DNA of 64,000 nucleotides, from contig JAJEEG010000006.1 in the NCBI GenBank assembly GCA_022821085.1, positions 1,116,001 through 1,180,000 of the forward strand, written 5' to 3'. This DNA comes from Candidatus Latescibacterota bacterium. Its GTDB lineage: Bacteria > JAAXHH01. This document shows, piece by piece, positions 7,724 through 16,510 of the stretch (position 1 is its first letter; each line of letters opens with the position of its first letter). Both the position numbers and the translations under genes were made by a program. A model generated the notes under the pieces. That model saw nothing but the letters and a program-made list of their open reading frames with translations. It was not told the origin of the DNA and did not search any database.

Positions 7724-8535
7724 CAGGTACCCGGGAGCAGTTCGTCGCCGTCCCGCCGTTCGCGGTACCCGCAGACCATGAGGCCCGGCCGTCCGAAGCT
7801 CTGACCGTACTCCTGCCGGTTGTCCGGATTCCGGTAGCCCATGCGCACGAGCCTGCGGGGTTGTTTGGTCTGGTTGATGTAGGAACCGTGCACCGTGTCG
7901 ATACAGAAGATGACCACATCGCCTGCTTTGGCCGGTACCGGCACCGTGTCTTCCAGCTTGTACTCGTCTGTCGGCAGATGCGGCGCGCAGGGACCGTCTT
8001 CAGACTCGGTGATGTGCTGCAGATGGCCGGATTTGTGGGATCCCGCCAGGAACCGGATCTCGCCGTTTTCGTGGCAGGTGTCGTCCAGATGCACGAGGAC
8101 GTCGATGTACCGGCCGTCGTGATGCCCGTAGAAGGGGTTGTCCTGGTGCAGGGGAAAGGGATGTCCGGTCTGGGGCGGCTTGATGTGCAGCGTGGTGTGG
8201 TGCAGTTCCACGTTCGGCCCCAGCAGTTGCGACAGGGCCTCCACCAGCCGCGGGTTGGCGACGGCGCGCGACCAGGCCTGGGAATAGAAGTGCAGGTCGT
8301 GCATGGCCGTCAGCCTGGACTTGGCCTCGGTCTCCGGATCCATGTAGGCCAGGCGCCAGGGACCGTTCCATCCGGGACTCGTAAACGCCCAGTCCTCGAC
8401 GAGCCGGTCCATCTGATCCGACAATTCGGACGTCTCTTCCGGCGTGAATACCTCCGGGATGTGGAGAAAACCGTTCTCATGGTAGAACGCGATCTGCTCG
8501 TCGCTCAGCACCGTTTGTTCCATGACCATGGCCAT
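7723..8535 (-). CDS. Phytanoyl-CoA dioxygenase (PhyH) family protein
   Basis: 270 residues from ATG 8535, chosen because AAGGAGAAT sits about 7 bp upstream. The frame is open to 8667, but that extension has no family similarity. Fe(II)/2-oxoglutarate oxygenase ligands are visible: HQD at about residue 128 and a distal His in DTVHGS at about 215, followed by the Arg-rich 2-oxoglutarate-binding region. Bacterial PhyH proteins hydroxylate or demethylate many small molecules. Here it heads an operon with the dimethylformamidase-like and phosphoesterase genes, so oxidative N-dealkylation before amide hydrolysis is one possible role (inference). Confidence 0.85.
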   Translation of the reverse strand: MAMVMEQTVLSDEQIAFYHENGFLHIPEVFTPEETSELSDQMDRLVEDWAFTSPGWNGPWRLAYMDPETEAKSRLTAMHDLHFYSQAWSRAVANPRLVEALSQLLGPNVELHHTTLHIKPPQTGHPFPLHQDNPFYGHHDGRYIDVLVHLDDTCHENGEIRFLAGSHKSGHLQHITESEDGPCAPHLPTDEYKLEDTVPVPAKAGDVVIFCIDTVHGSYINQTKQPRRLVRMGYRNPDNRQEYGQSFGRPGLMVCGYRERRDGDELLPGT

Positions 8536-8538
8536 AAC

Positions 8539-8580
8539 AGATTCTCCTTGTTTCGGTTCGGATTCTCCTGGTTCCGTTAT
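8539..8580. repeat. Imperfect 21-bp duplication carrying the PhyH ribosome binding site
   Basis: Units 8539-8559 and 8560-8580 both contain GATTCTCCT (minus strand AGGAGAATC). The proximal copy provides the Shine-Dalgarno for the ATG at 8535; the distal one is a duplicate upstream. Confidence 0.6.
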
Positions 8581-8713
8581 CCTGTGCGGGGATTTTCGAC
8601 GGTTCCTTCCCTTCGAATTTAGCAGGTTGGGCGCCGGCAGGCAACTCCATTCCACGAGAATCTTCATCGGCCGGTTTTAGTCGCTCCGGCATGGATGATC
8701 CCCCGTCGCCAGA

Positions 8714-9694
8714 TCACGATCCATACACTTCGGCCAGGAGTTCGTAGGACCGCAGCCGGGCATTGAAATCATGAGTGATGGTTACGGCCATGACCTCTTC
8801 GGCTCCGAACTGGGCGGCAAGCCGGTCGATCGTATCCCGGACCTGGTCCGGACTGCCTACGGCGGCCAGCCGGAACTTGTCGTCCAGAAAGGCTTTCTCG
8901 GCTTCACTGAATCGGTACTTCTCAGCTTCCTCCACGGTAGGTACGACACTGCTGGGCTTGCCCGAAGCGAAGCGGGCGAAGAGCAGATCGCGGCTGAGTG
9001 CGAGGCGTTTGGCCTCCGCCTCGGTGTCGGCGCAGATGACGTTGATCGCGATGCAGGCCTCGGGCTGCGGCGACTGGGCGGAGGGCTCGAAATAGTGCCG
9101 GTAGAACTCGAGGATGCGCGGGTCGATGTTGCTGTTGATGAACAGGGCGAAATTGTAGGGCAGTCCCAACCGGGCGGCGAGCATCGCGCTTTCAGGACTG
9201 GACCCGAGCATCCAGACGGGAGGCGGAGACTGGATGGGCGGTGTGACCCGAGGCTCGAAGTCCCGATTCTGCAGGATCTCCACCAACTGGGCGACGAGTT
9301 CGGGGAACTGTTCGAACCGGGGTCCCGCGCCGGGGGCCAGCATACGGGCCGTCTTCATGTCGCCGCCGGGTGCTCGTCCGATCCCCAGGTCGACCCGGTC
9401 CGGGTAGAGATTCGTGAGTACGGCGAAGCTCTCGGCGACTTTGAAGGGGCTGTAGTAGGGCAGCATGACGCCCCCGGAACCGATCCGCATAACCTTCGTG
9501 GCGGCCCCGATGGCGGCGAGCAGCACTTCTGGCGAACTGCCGGCCAGGCAGTGGGCATTGTGATGCTCGGACACCCAGAAGCGGCGGTAGCCCAGCCGTT
9601 CGGCCTCCCGGGCCAGGGCAAGGGTCTCCTGGAAGGCCTGCATGGCCGTTACGCCTTCACGAATCGGAGACTGGTCGAGTATGGAAAGTTTCAT
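8714..9694 (-). CDS. LLM-class flavin-dependent oxidoreductase
   Basis: 326 residues, luciferase-like monooxygenase family (MsnO8-like). Characteristic segments: SILDQSPI at the N-terminus, FWVSEHHN near residue 40, GSGGVMLPYYSPFKVAE near 75 and DLGIGRAPGG near 105. Members use reduced flavin and oxygen to oxidise small organic compounds. It lies 18 bp downstream of the large membrane protein gene, with AAAGGAG before its ATG, so the two probably share a transcript. Cytoplasmic. Substrate unknown. Confidence 0.9.
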   Translation of the reverse strand: MKLSILDQSPIREGVTAMQAFQETLALAREAERLGYRRFWVSEHHNAHCLAGSSPEVLLAAIGAATKVMRIGSGGVMLPYYSPFKVAESFAVLTNLYPDRVDLGIGRAPGGDMKTARMLAPGAGPRFEQFPELVAQLVEILQNRDFEPRVTPPIQSPPPVWMLGSSPESAMLAARLGLPYNFALFINSNIDPRILEFYRHYFEPSAQSPQPEACIAINVICADTEAEAKRLALSRDLLFARFASGKPSSVVPTVEEAEKYRFSEAEKAFLDDKFRLAAVGSPDQVRDTIDRLAAQFGAEEVMAVTITHDFNARLRSYELLAEVYGS

Positions 9695-9712
9695 GATGGT
9701 TTGACTGCTCCT

Positions 9713-11695
9713 TTACCAGCCGTCCACGACGTGTCCGGCACCCGGGAACCAGACCGCGTCCACCAGGTAGGAGAGGAATACGCCCAGGGCGTAGCCGGCG
9801 AGCATGCCGATAAACAGCGGCTGGCCCTTGCGATAAAGCGCGACGCCGCCGAGGCGAAGAACCACGGATTTTACGATCCAGACGATCAGGATGGATAAGA
9901 AGGCCATGTCCGCCGCGTAGGTGGTGACGATCCCGAATCCCACCGGATGAAGGGGCCAGAAGTGAAGCCGGTGATGGGCCCAGATCAGGAATGCCGAGAT
10001 CAGAACGCCACTCAATACCATGGTCAATTGTGATTGCGTCATGGCCTGCGGATTCGTAAGGAAAGTCTCCAATTGCGTCCAGTAACCTTTCGCCCCGGAT
10101 TCGAAACCGCCTGCCGTAAGCTGGGACGCCCCCATGTCATAGCCCAGGTAAAGCGTGTACACCACGGCCGTTATGAAACCAATGCCCAGCGAAAGCGCGA
10201 TGGCGCCGAATACCCCCCTGCCCACGCCACCGATCACGTCGCCCACCTTGGCGGCATGGGCCATGGAACACATGCCGAGCGTGCGCCAGTTCCTGGTGAA
10301 GGTCTGGCACAGCCACATCCCCGCGATGGTCCGGGCGTTGATGTGCTCCGACCCTACGAACCTGAGCGTGATTTCATTGGCGCTGTTGTAGGGCAGGTCG
10401 AGGGACGCCAGGCCGGTCTCGGCCACCACGCGGGTTACGCCGATATACAGGACCAACAGGACGAACATCATGAGCGCTACGACCCAGAATGTCATACCCG
10501 CGCTCCACAGGAGGAAAACCATGTAAATCGAACCGCCGCAGAAAGATAGCACCGCCGTGCGGTAGGAAAAGAACTCCCGCGAATCATCGATTTCAGGAGC
10601 CCTTCCCATGGCTTTCCGAATCACGTCGCGGATATGCCTTCGCGCCATCCACAGCCCGAACAGCACGAAGACCAAAAAGCCGGACAGGTGCTGGAAGTGC
10701 ATCATTTCCTGCGGACCCGGCACGCCGACGCGGGTCATCACGCCCTGCTGCACAATGCGGATGAGGTAGAACAGCCAGACGCTGAGCAGCACTTCCACCC
10801 GCGTGAAGTAGGCCACCCCGATCAGCAGGAAATTAAAGCGGACCTGGATAGGATGAAACCCTTCGTACAAGGTCATCGGGAAGGCGTGTCCCACACCGAG
10901 GGGGATGGGGGGCATGAGGCCGAAGAAGTCGAATATGTTCCAGGTCATGATGAACAGCGTAAGGCCGAAACCCCACCAGAACAGTTTCACACGGGCGATC
11001 CTGGGGAAAAGGGCCTTTTCTTCCGCGCCGTCTACCAGCGTCAGGGGCACCTGGGCCAGGGGGAAGGCCAGGCGCTCGTGTTCGACCCACTGTTTCCGGA
11101 GCATGACCATGATCGATGCGCCGACCATGAACAGGGCGATGTAGAACGTCACCCACCAGAACATGGGCACGAACCAGATTCGCCAGCGTATGTTTCTCGT
11201 GGAATACACGCCTTCGTAGAACTGGTTCAACCCACCCAGGTGGTTCGGGACCACCAGCCAGGACGGCAGATAGTCGAGGAACAGGTCGGCCCACCGGTTC
11301 TCGGGCGTGGCGTGGTAGAAAGGACCGCTGATGATCGATACCGCGTAATTGCTGAAGGCCCAGCCGGGTATGACGGAAGCCGTGAAGACCAGGAAGAAGA
11401 TCACGATGAGTTCCTGGCTGGTAAAAGGACGGCTGTAGCCCGAGAGTTTCAGACAGGGATTGACCAGGAGGACCATCAGGAGGAAGGGCAGCAGTGCCGC
11501 CACCGGCAGGTGGGTAACCGTAATGAACGAGCCGCGCGTAACGAATTCGGAGGAGATCGACCAGATGGTCAACAGGATGGTGAAGACGCATCCGATCACC
11601 ACGGCCCGGAGGGTGAGGCCGGCGGAAACGGGCCGCGCCGCGGGAGGCGCGGGGGACATTTCCCGATCGGAATGTGGCAACGTGGCTATGGACAT
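9713..11695 (-). CDS. Large polytopic membrane protein (DUF6785/DUF6784-like)
   Basis: 660 residues with at least twelve hydrophobic segments spread over the whole length. A HERLAFPLAQVPL segment after the fifth or sixth helix is what I associate with the DUF6785/6784 membrane family of Planctomycetes-like bacteria; that naming is from memory. Resemblance to oligopeptide-transporter-type architecture suggests transport, but no substrate or mechanism can be read from the sequence. It is followed at 18 bp by the flavin oxidoreductase gene and lies downstream of the isomerase-like gene. Inner-membrane location is certain; function is not. Confidence 0.7.
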   Translation of the reverse strand: MSIATLPHSDREMSPAPPAARPVSAGLTLRAVVIGCVFTILLTIWSISSEFVTRGSFITVTHLPVAALLPFLLMVLLVNPCLKLSGYSRPFTSQELIVIFFLVFTASVIPGWAFSNYAVSIISGPFYHATPENRWADLFLDYLPSWLVVPNHLGGLNQFYEGVYSTRNIRWRIWFVPMFWWVTFYIALFMVGASIMVMLRKQWVEHERLAFPLAQVPLTLVDGAEEKALFPRIARVKLFWWGFGLTLFIMTWNIFDFFGLMPPIPLGVGHAFPMTLYEGFHPIQVRFNFLLIGVAYFTRVEVLLSVWLFYLIRIVQQGVMTRVGVPGPQEMMHFQHLSGFLVFVLFGLWMARRHIRDVIRKAMGRAPEIDDSREFFSYRTAVLSFCGGSIYMVFLLWSAGMTFWVVALMMFVLLVLYIGVTRVVAETGLASLDLPYNSANEITLRFVGSEHINARTIAGMWLCQTFTRNWRTLGMCSMAHAAKVGDVIGGVGRGVFGAIALSLGIGFITAVVYTLYLGYDMGASQLTAGGFESGAKGYWTQLETFLTNPQAMTQSQLTMVLSGVLISAFLIWAHHRLHFWPLHPVGFGIVTTYAADMAFLSILIVWIVKSVVLRLGGVALYRKGQPLFIGMLAGYALGVFLSYLVDAVWFPGAGHVVDGW

Positions 11696-11774
11696 GATCG
11701 CAGGGGGATGTGCGGGGCCGACTGTGGATCAAGCCGCCTGATGTACTGGAGCATTCCGTTTCACGCGTTTACTG

Positions 11775-11812
11775 CGCATTCACATGCTTTCTACACATTC
11801 ACGCGCTTTCGA
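11775..11812. repeat. 19-bp tandem duplication spanning isomerase stop codon
   Basis: Units 11775-11793 and 11794-11812 share the pattern C-CATTCACNNGCTTTCNA. A further degenerate copy may precede them. The stop codon of the isomerase-like gene (11799-11801) falls in the second unit. Confidence 0.75.
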
Positions 11813-12629
11813 CGCATGCCCGAAGCTTTTCCAGTCCTTTTCGCGCCGTGGCCACCGGTCCTTCGGCCCAGTAGGCGGGATTGAACAGTTCCAGCGACAG
11901 CATGCCCCGGTATTCCTGCCGTTCCAGACTGGCCACGATCTCGTCCCACGGCGCTTCGCCGTCTCCGGGATAGACCCGGTGCTCGTCCCCGATGTCCGCG
12001 CGGGGCGGGTCTGCCGGATAGTCGTTCACGTGGATCAGGCCCAGGCGGCCGGGATCGAGATAGTCCATGCCCCGCTGGTGCCCGCTTCCCTTGTACATGT
12101 GAAAGATGTCGGTCAGCAAACTGGCGTCACGCACCCCGCTTTCGGCAGCCACGAGGAGGGCTTCTCCGACCGTTCCCAGCGTCCGGGACACCCCCCAGAA
12201 CTCCAGCAGGGGCTTCGGGGAGAAATCCGAGACGGCATCGGTCAGTTCGGCGAATCTCCGGGCGACGGAAAATAGGTCCACTACCCTGTCGTGGATCCCC
12301 TGCGGCGCCGTGGCTACGAAGGGACACTCCAGGACCTGCGCCATTTCGAAGCACCTTCTCGCCTCTACCAGGCCCCGGGCATGCCGGTCTGCTTCGGGAA
12401 CCGCCCATTCGTAAAACGCAATCAGATTCACGATCCGTATCCCGCGGTCGGCGGCACGGTCCCGCAGTTGCGGCAGCGTCCCACCGCCGTCGACCCAGGC
12501 ATCGATTTCTTCGACCCAGGGTTCGATCCCGTCATATCCGGCGTCTGCCGCGATATCCACGTATTCCACCACGGAAACACCAGGCGACCGGATCGTACTC
12601 GTATTGAGGCAGTAGTCAAAGCGTCCCAT
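11799..12629 (-). CDS. Sugar phosphate isomerase/epimerase family (TIM barrel)
   Basis: 276 residues from ATG 12629, preceded by GAAGGGAAG. Upstream in-frame codons to 12746 show no family similarity. The AP-endonuclease-family-2 TIM barrel is recognisable from AADAGYDGIEPWVEE near residue 30, SLLTDIFHMYKG near 190, LIHVNDYP near 215 and the final beta strand GMLSLELFN. Family members isomerise or epimerise sugars, inositols or hydroxypyruvate using a divalent metal. It precedes the membrane protein and flavin oxidoreductase genes on the same strand (about 100 bp gap). Substrate unknown. Confidence 0.88.
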   Translation of the reverse strand: MGRFDYCLNTSTIRSPGVSVVEYVDIAADAGYDGIEPWVEEIDAWVDGGGTLPQLRDRAADRGIRIVNLIAFYEWAVPEADRHARGLVEARRCFEMAQVLECPFVATAPQGIHDRVVDLFSVARRFAELTDAVSDFSPKPLLEFWGVSRTLGTVGEALLVAAESGVRDASLLTDIFHMYKGSGHQRGMDYLDPGRLGLIHVNDYPADPPRADIGDEHRVYPGDGEAPWDEIVASLERQEYRGMLSLELFNPAYWAEGPVATARKGLEKLRACVESA

Positions 12630-12831
12630 CGTATGCTTCCCTTCGAGATAGGCTTTCCTCCGAGAGACCGCCGTCTCGACCGATTCGGGTCGGGAACGGA
12701 CGGTGCAGCGGCTATGTCCATTTACCTGGTTCAGGCTTCGAATCAATTTAGTGCGTATTACAAAAAAAAGTACCGTTTTAACCGGCTTCGCCTATATTGT
12801 ATACCGCTGTAAGTTATACCCCGCCATAGTG
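12630..12831. other. Divergent intergenic region
   Basis: About 200 bp between the divergent isomerase and BtuF-like genes, visibly more AT-rich than the flanks, with an A8 tract at 12762-12769 and a TATATT at 12793-12798. It should hold promoters for both genes, but I could not place a convincing -35 box on either strand. Confidence 0.4.
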
Positions 12832-13770
12832 ATGTCAGGAACGAATGTGAGGTACGTTTCGCGCTTCCCGAGGTCGGTTCTTCTCCTTTGCTTCCTGCTG
12901 ATTCCCGGGGTGGCTGCCGGTCAGGTGTCCGAAACGGATGCCACCGGATCCACCGTGACGCTCCAGGGCACTCCGGAGAGAATCGTATCGCTCATCCCAA
13001 GCCACACGGAACTGCTTTTCGCCGTCGGCGCGGGAAGTTCGGTCGTTGGCGTCACGACCTACTGCGACTATCCGCCGGAAGCCCGGGAAATCGAGAAGAT
13101 CGGCGACGTCACGGCCATGAGCCTCGAAAAGATCGTGGCACTCGATCCGGACCTCGTGCTCGCCTCCAGGGGAAATGCCAGGGAACTGGTATACAGCCTG
13201 AAGGCGCTGGATGTCCCTGTATTCGTACTCGATCCCCAGTCGATCGACGAAGTGCTCGACGCGATCGGCACGGTGGGCAGGCTTGCCGGACGGGCGGAAG
13301 CCGCGCGCGAGCTCATCGAAGGCTACCGGAAAAGGCTGGCCGCGGTGGAGGACCGGATCGGGGATCTGCCCGAGCGCGATCGTCCCACGATATTCGTCGG
13401 CAGCCCCTTTCGAGACGAGAACTGGACCCCCGGACCCGAAACGTATACATCGGCGGTGATACGCCGGGCCGGTGGACGGAACGTGGCCGACGACCTGGCG
13501 CCGGGGACGTGGGCGGTGTACAACCTGGAAAACATCGTTGCCAGGGACCCCCAGGTCCTCTTGTCCACGCTGGGCGAAGGACAGGACGCGGAGGAGGTTC
13601 GTGCCGGATACCTGGAACGTGCGAAATCACTGAAAGGCTGGCGGGACCTGGACGCCGTGCGCAATGAACGCGTCGTCCTGATCCCCGAGAACTGGCTGCT
13701 TCGGCCAGCGCCCAGGCTCTTCCATGCGATCGAGACACTGGCCGTCGCCCTGCATCCCAATCTGTTCTGA
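12832..13770 (+). CDS. Orphan periplasmic binding protein, BtuF/FecB-like
   Basis: 312 residues from ATG 12832. This start places a signal peptide (Arg-rich start, SVLLLCFLLIPGVAA core) at the N-terminus; the frame extends upstream to 12703 without added similarity. The mature protein has the class III helical-backbone binding fold: PERIVSLIPSHTELLFAVGAG near residue 40, a TTYCDYPPEA segment, EKIVALDPDLVLAS, and Trp and acidic residues lining the cleft. Such proteins deliver cobalamin, haem or ferric siderophores to ABC importers. No permease or ATPase is nearby, so it must work with a distant transporter or have another role. Confidence 0.85.
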   Translation: MSGTNVRYVSRFPRSVLLLCFLLIPGVAAGQVSETDATGSTVTLQGTPERIVSLIPSHTELLFAVGAGSSVVGVTTYCDYPPEAREIEKIGDVTAMSLEKIVALDPDLVLASRGNARELVYSLKALDVPVFVLDPQSIDEVLDAIGTVGRLAGRAEAARELIEGYRKRLAAVEDRIGDLPERDRPTIFVGSPFRDENWTPGPETYTSAVIRRAGGRNVADDLAPGTWAVYNLENIVARDPQVLLSTLGEGQDAEEVRAGYLERAKSLKGWRDLDAVRNERVVLIPENWLLRPAPRLFHAIETLAVALHPNLF

Positions 13771-13790
13771 AGGTGACGCTGAAGGCGTCC
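13767..13790. repeat. 12-bp tandem duplication spanning BtuF-like stop
   Basis: CTGAAGGTGACG is followed directly by CTGAAGGCGTCC. The stop TGA (13768-13770) lies in the first unit. Short, so could be chance alone, but it fits the pattern seen at other gene ends. Confidence 0.5.
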
Positions 13791-13834
13791 GCGCCAAGCG
13801 CTTAAACGGTTCCTGAATAACCACTGCTTCCTTC

Positions 13835-16027
13835 ATGCCTCTACTAAACAAGATACCTGCTGAACTGAACCGCCTGATCGGGGATAGCCTGTCCGTAGGC
13901 GAGGATATGGCCGATCTCCTCTTCGCCTGCAAGACCGACCTGGCGCCGGACGGCCGTATGGAAGATTCGATGCTGGTCGTTACCCGGCGACACCTGGTGG
14001 TGGCCACCCGGTCCGACGGGAAATGGTCGCTGACCCATACCCTGTCGCTGGCGGATATCGCCGGGCTGACCGTGGAGCCCCTGGTCGGTGCGAGCGCCCT
14101 CATGGCCACGGTGGACGGCCGGGAATCCAGGCTGCTCAGGTACACCCACGCCGTGGCACAGGACATGTCCGACGCCGTCGAATCCCTGTTGCATCTGATC
14201 GGCCCCGACGGAAGTCCGGATCACACGGAGCCCGTTGCCGAGGAACCGGTCCCGGACTGGTCGAGCCGCGAGGCGCACCTGCGCACGTTCCGCCGCCTGT
14301 GGTCTTTTTGCCTGCCCCACTGGCGCACGCTGGTCATCGCCATGTTGGTCACGGTCGCGGCTTCGGCCATCGACCTGCTGCCGCCGTATCTGACCATGAT
14401 CCTCGTCGACCAGGTCCTGGTGGACCAGAGCATGTTCATCTGGCTTCCGTTGATCGTAGCGCTTTTGGCGGTATCCCGGATCGTTCACACCGGGGTGACC
14501 ATCATAAGCGGCAGAATGATGGCCGTGCTGGGCGACCGGCTGGCCTATGACGCACGGTCCGAACTGCTGAACGTCCTGCAGCTGTTGCCCCTCAAGTACT
14601 ACGACATGCAGCAGACGGGCGGCCTCATGGCCCGCATCGCCCGGGACGCCAAGTCGATCCACTACTTCTGGATCGATTTCGCGCCGCAGGTGGTCCAGCA
14701 GGGGCTGCTCGTGATCGGCATGACCGCGGTGCTGTTCTACCTCAACTGGGAACTGGCGCTCCTCGTCCTGATCCCCATTCCCGCCATCATCTACGCCTCC
14801 TTCCATATCAAGCGGTACCTGATGTGGTTCTACGGTCGGTCGTGGGACAGTTGGGCGACCTTCTTCGAGCGGGTGAACGACGCGCTGGCCGGCATCCGGG
14901 TCGTGAAGATCTTCGCCCAGGAAAAACGGCAGAGTCTGGAAATGCAGCTCGAGAACGAGAAGGTGTTCACGGCCGAACGAAACATCCATATCCGATCGCG
15001 CACGGTGCGCCCGCTGCTCGCGTTCATCGTTTCCGTGGGCGGACTGCTGGTCTGGTGGTACGGCGGGCAGCAGGTGCAGTCGACGGAAATGACGACCGGC
15101 ATGCTGATGGCCTTCTTCCTTTACCTCGCCATGTTCTACAGTCCCGTGCAGCAACTCACGAGCATGGCCGACTGGATACCGGAGATGATGACGGCCATCA
15201 CCCGGACCTTCGAGGTCATCGACAGTCCGATCGAGGAATACACGCCGGACGGTACCGTCGACGTCCCCCGTTTCGAGGGCCGGCTGGAGCTGCAGGACGT
15301 GAATTTCGGCTACGTGGCGCACCAGCCGGTGCTTAAGGGAATCAACCTGCACGTCGAACCAGGCGAGATGATCGGACTCGTGGGGCACTCGGGCGCCGGG
15401 AAGTCCACCCTGATCAAGCTGATGTGCCGATTCTACGACGTCGACGGCGGGCGGATCATGATCGACGGCACCGACGTGCGCCGGATGGACCTGACGCAAC
15501 TGCGCAGCCAGATCGGTTACGTGGAGCAGGACCCCTTCCTGTTCTCCGGTTCCGTGGCCGACAATATCCGCTTCGGCAACCAGGACGCGTCCCGGGAAGC
15601 GATTATCGAGGCCGCCATCAACGCGAATGCCCACGAGTTCATCGTCAAGCTGCCAGATGGCTACGATACGCCCGTCGGCGAGCGGGGCGGCAGGCTCTCC
15701 GGCGGGGAGCGCCAGCGGGTCGCGATCGCCCGGGCCATCCTGCACGACCCGAGGATCCTGATTCTCGACGAACCCACCTCGGCCCTCGACCTGGAGACGG
15801 AAAAGAAGATCCAGGAAGCCCTGGGACGGCTCATGGAGGGCCGCACGACGCTCGCCATCGCCCATCGCCTGTCCACCCTGAGAGACGCCGACCGCCTGCT
15901 CGTCCTCAAGAACGGCGAGCCGGTGGAACTGGGCACCCACGAGGAACTGCTGGACCGGCAGGGCGAGTACTACCGCCTGGTCCAGTTGCACACCAACGTC
16001 TCCAGCATCGTGGGCGTGGAGGGGTAA
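13835..16027 (+). CDS. ABC exporter-type permease/ATPase, DUF1854-partner family
   Basis: 730 residues. Residues 1-150 form an extra soluble domain rich in beta strands (PH-like in feel). They are followed by six transmembrane helices of a type I exporter (about 165-455) and a nucleotide-binding domain: Walker A GHSGAGKST near 520, signature LSGGERQ near 621, Walker B ILILDEPTSAL near 642, and H-loop AHRLSTL near 674. The downstream gene, 3 bp away, is a DUF1854 protein. This pairing is known in bacteria, where it is annotated as a cyanophycin-metabolism-associated ABC transporter. No cyanophycin synthetase is seen here, so the cargo is open. Homodimeric inner-membrane exporter is the likely form. 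Confidence 0.88.
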   Translation: MPLLNKIPAELNRLIGDSLSVGEDMADLLFACKTDLAPDGRMEDSMLVVTRRHLVVATRSDGKWSLTHTLSLADIAGLTVEPLVGASALMATVDGRESRLLRYTHAVAQDMSDAVESLLHLIGPDGSPDHTEPVAEEPVPDWSSREAHLRTFRRLWSFCLPHWRTLVIAMLVTVAASAIDLLPPYLTMILVDQVLVDQSMFIWLPLIVALLAVSRIVHTGVTIISGRMMAVLGDRLAYDARSELLNVLQLLPLKYYDMQQTGGLMARIARDAKSIHYFWIDFAPQVVQQGLLVIGMTAVLFYLNWELALLVLIPIPAIIYASFHIKRYLMWFYGRSWDSWATFFERVNDALAGIRVVKIFAQEKRQSLEMQLENEKVFTAERNIHIRSRTVRPLLAFIVSVGGLLVWWYGGQQVQSTEMTTGMLMAFFLYLAMFYSPVQQLTSMADWIPEMMTAITRTFEVIDSPIEEYTPDGTVDVPRFEGRLELQDVNFGYVAHQPVLKGINLHVEPGEMIGLVGHSGAGKSTLIKLMCRFYDVDGGRIMIDGTDVRRMDLTQLRSQIGYVEQDPFLFSGSVADNIRFGNQDASREAIIEAAINANAHEFIVKLPDGYDTPVGERGGRLSGGERQRVAIARAILHDPRILILDEPTSALDLETEKKIQEALGRLMEGRTTLAIAHRLSTLRDADRLLVLKNGEPVELGTHEELLDRQGEYYRLVQLHTNVSSIVGVEG

Positions 16028-16030
16028 GAC

Positions 16031-16510
16031 ATGTCCTTTCTCGATCCGGCCGTCGTTCACCTGGAACGACGGGACGACCAGCCGCCCACCCTGTCCATCG
16101 CGGGCGACCTGTTCTTCGGCGTCAAGATAAGGCAGGCCTTCCCGCTTTCGCAGGAAAGCCGGTACGTCACCTTCTTCGATCAGGAAGACGAATACCTGGG
16201 CATCGTGGCCGACCCGTCGTCGTGCGACGAATCGACCTTCCGCATCATCCGCGATGAGATCGAATGGCGCTATTTCCGGCCCAGGATAACGCGCGTCGTG
16301 GAGATGGAGGGCCGGGGAGGGACGTCGCTATTCTCGGTGGAGACGGACCGCGGCGAGGTGAAGATCCCCATGCGGGACCTGAGAGAAGGCATGACCGAAC
16401 TGTCGCCCGGCCGTATCCTGATCACGGACGAAAACGGCAACCGGTACGAGATCCCCGACCTCGACCTGCTGGACCGGCGCAGCCGCCGCCTGATCCGTCG
16501 CTTGATTTGA
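16031..16510 (+). CDS. DUF1854 domain protein paired with ABC exporter
   Basis: 159 residues, no signal peptide. Matches the DUF1854 pattern, with a FRIIRDEIEWRYFRPRITRV segment (residues about 68-87) and a C-terminal GRILITDENGNRYEIPDL segment. It begins 3 bp after the exporter stop, so the two are a translational unit. The function is not established; strict linkage to the exporter suggests a regulatory or coupling subunit at the membrane. Its stop abuts the end of the convergent small membrane protein gene with no gap. Confidence 0.85.
   Translation: MSFLDPAVVHLERRDDQPPTLSIAGDLFFGVKIRQAFPLSQESRYVTFFDQEDEYLGIVADPSSCDESTFRIIRDEIEWRYFRPRITRVVEMEGRGGTSLFSVETDRGEVKIPMRDLREGMTELSPGRILITDENGNRYEIPDLDLLDRRSRRLIRRLI

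Noticed and set aside
13844-16060. Minus-strand 738-codon frame opposite the ABC exporter
   Set aside because: Antisense shadow rich in His, Gln and Asp with no domain; the plus-strand gene has all ABC motifs.
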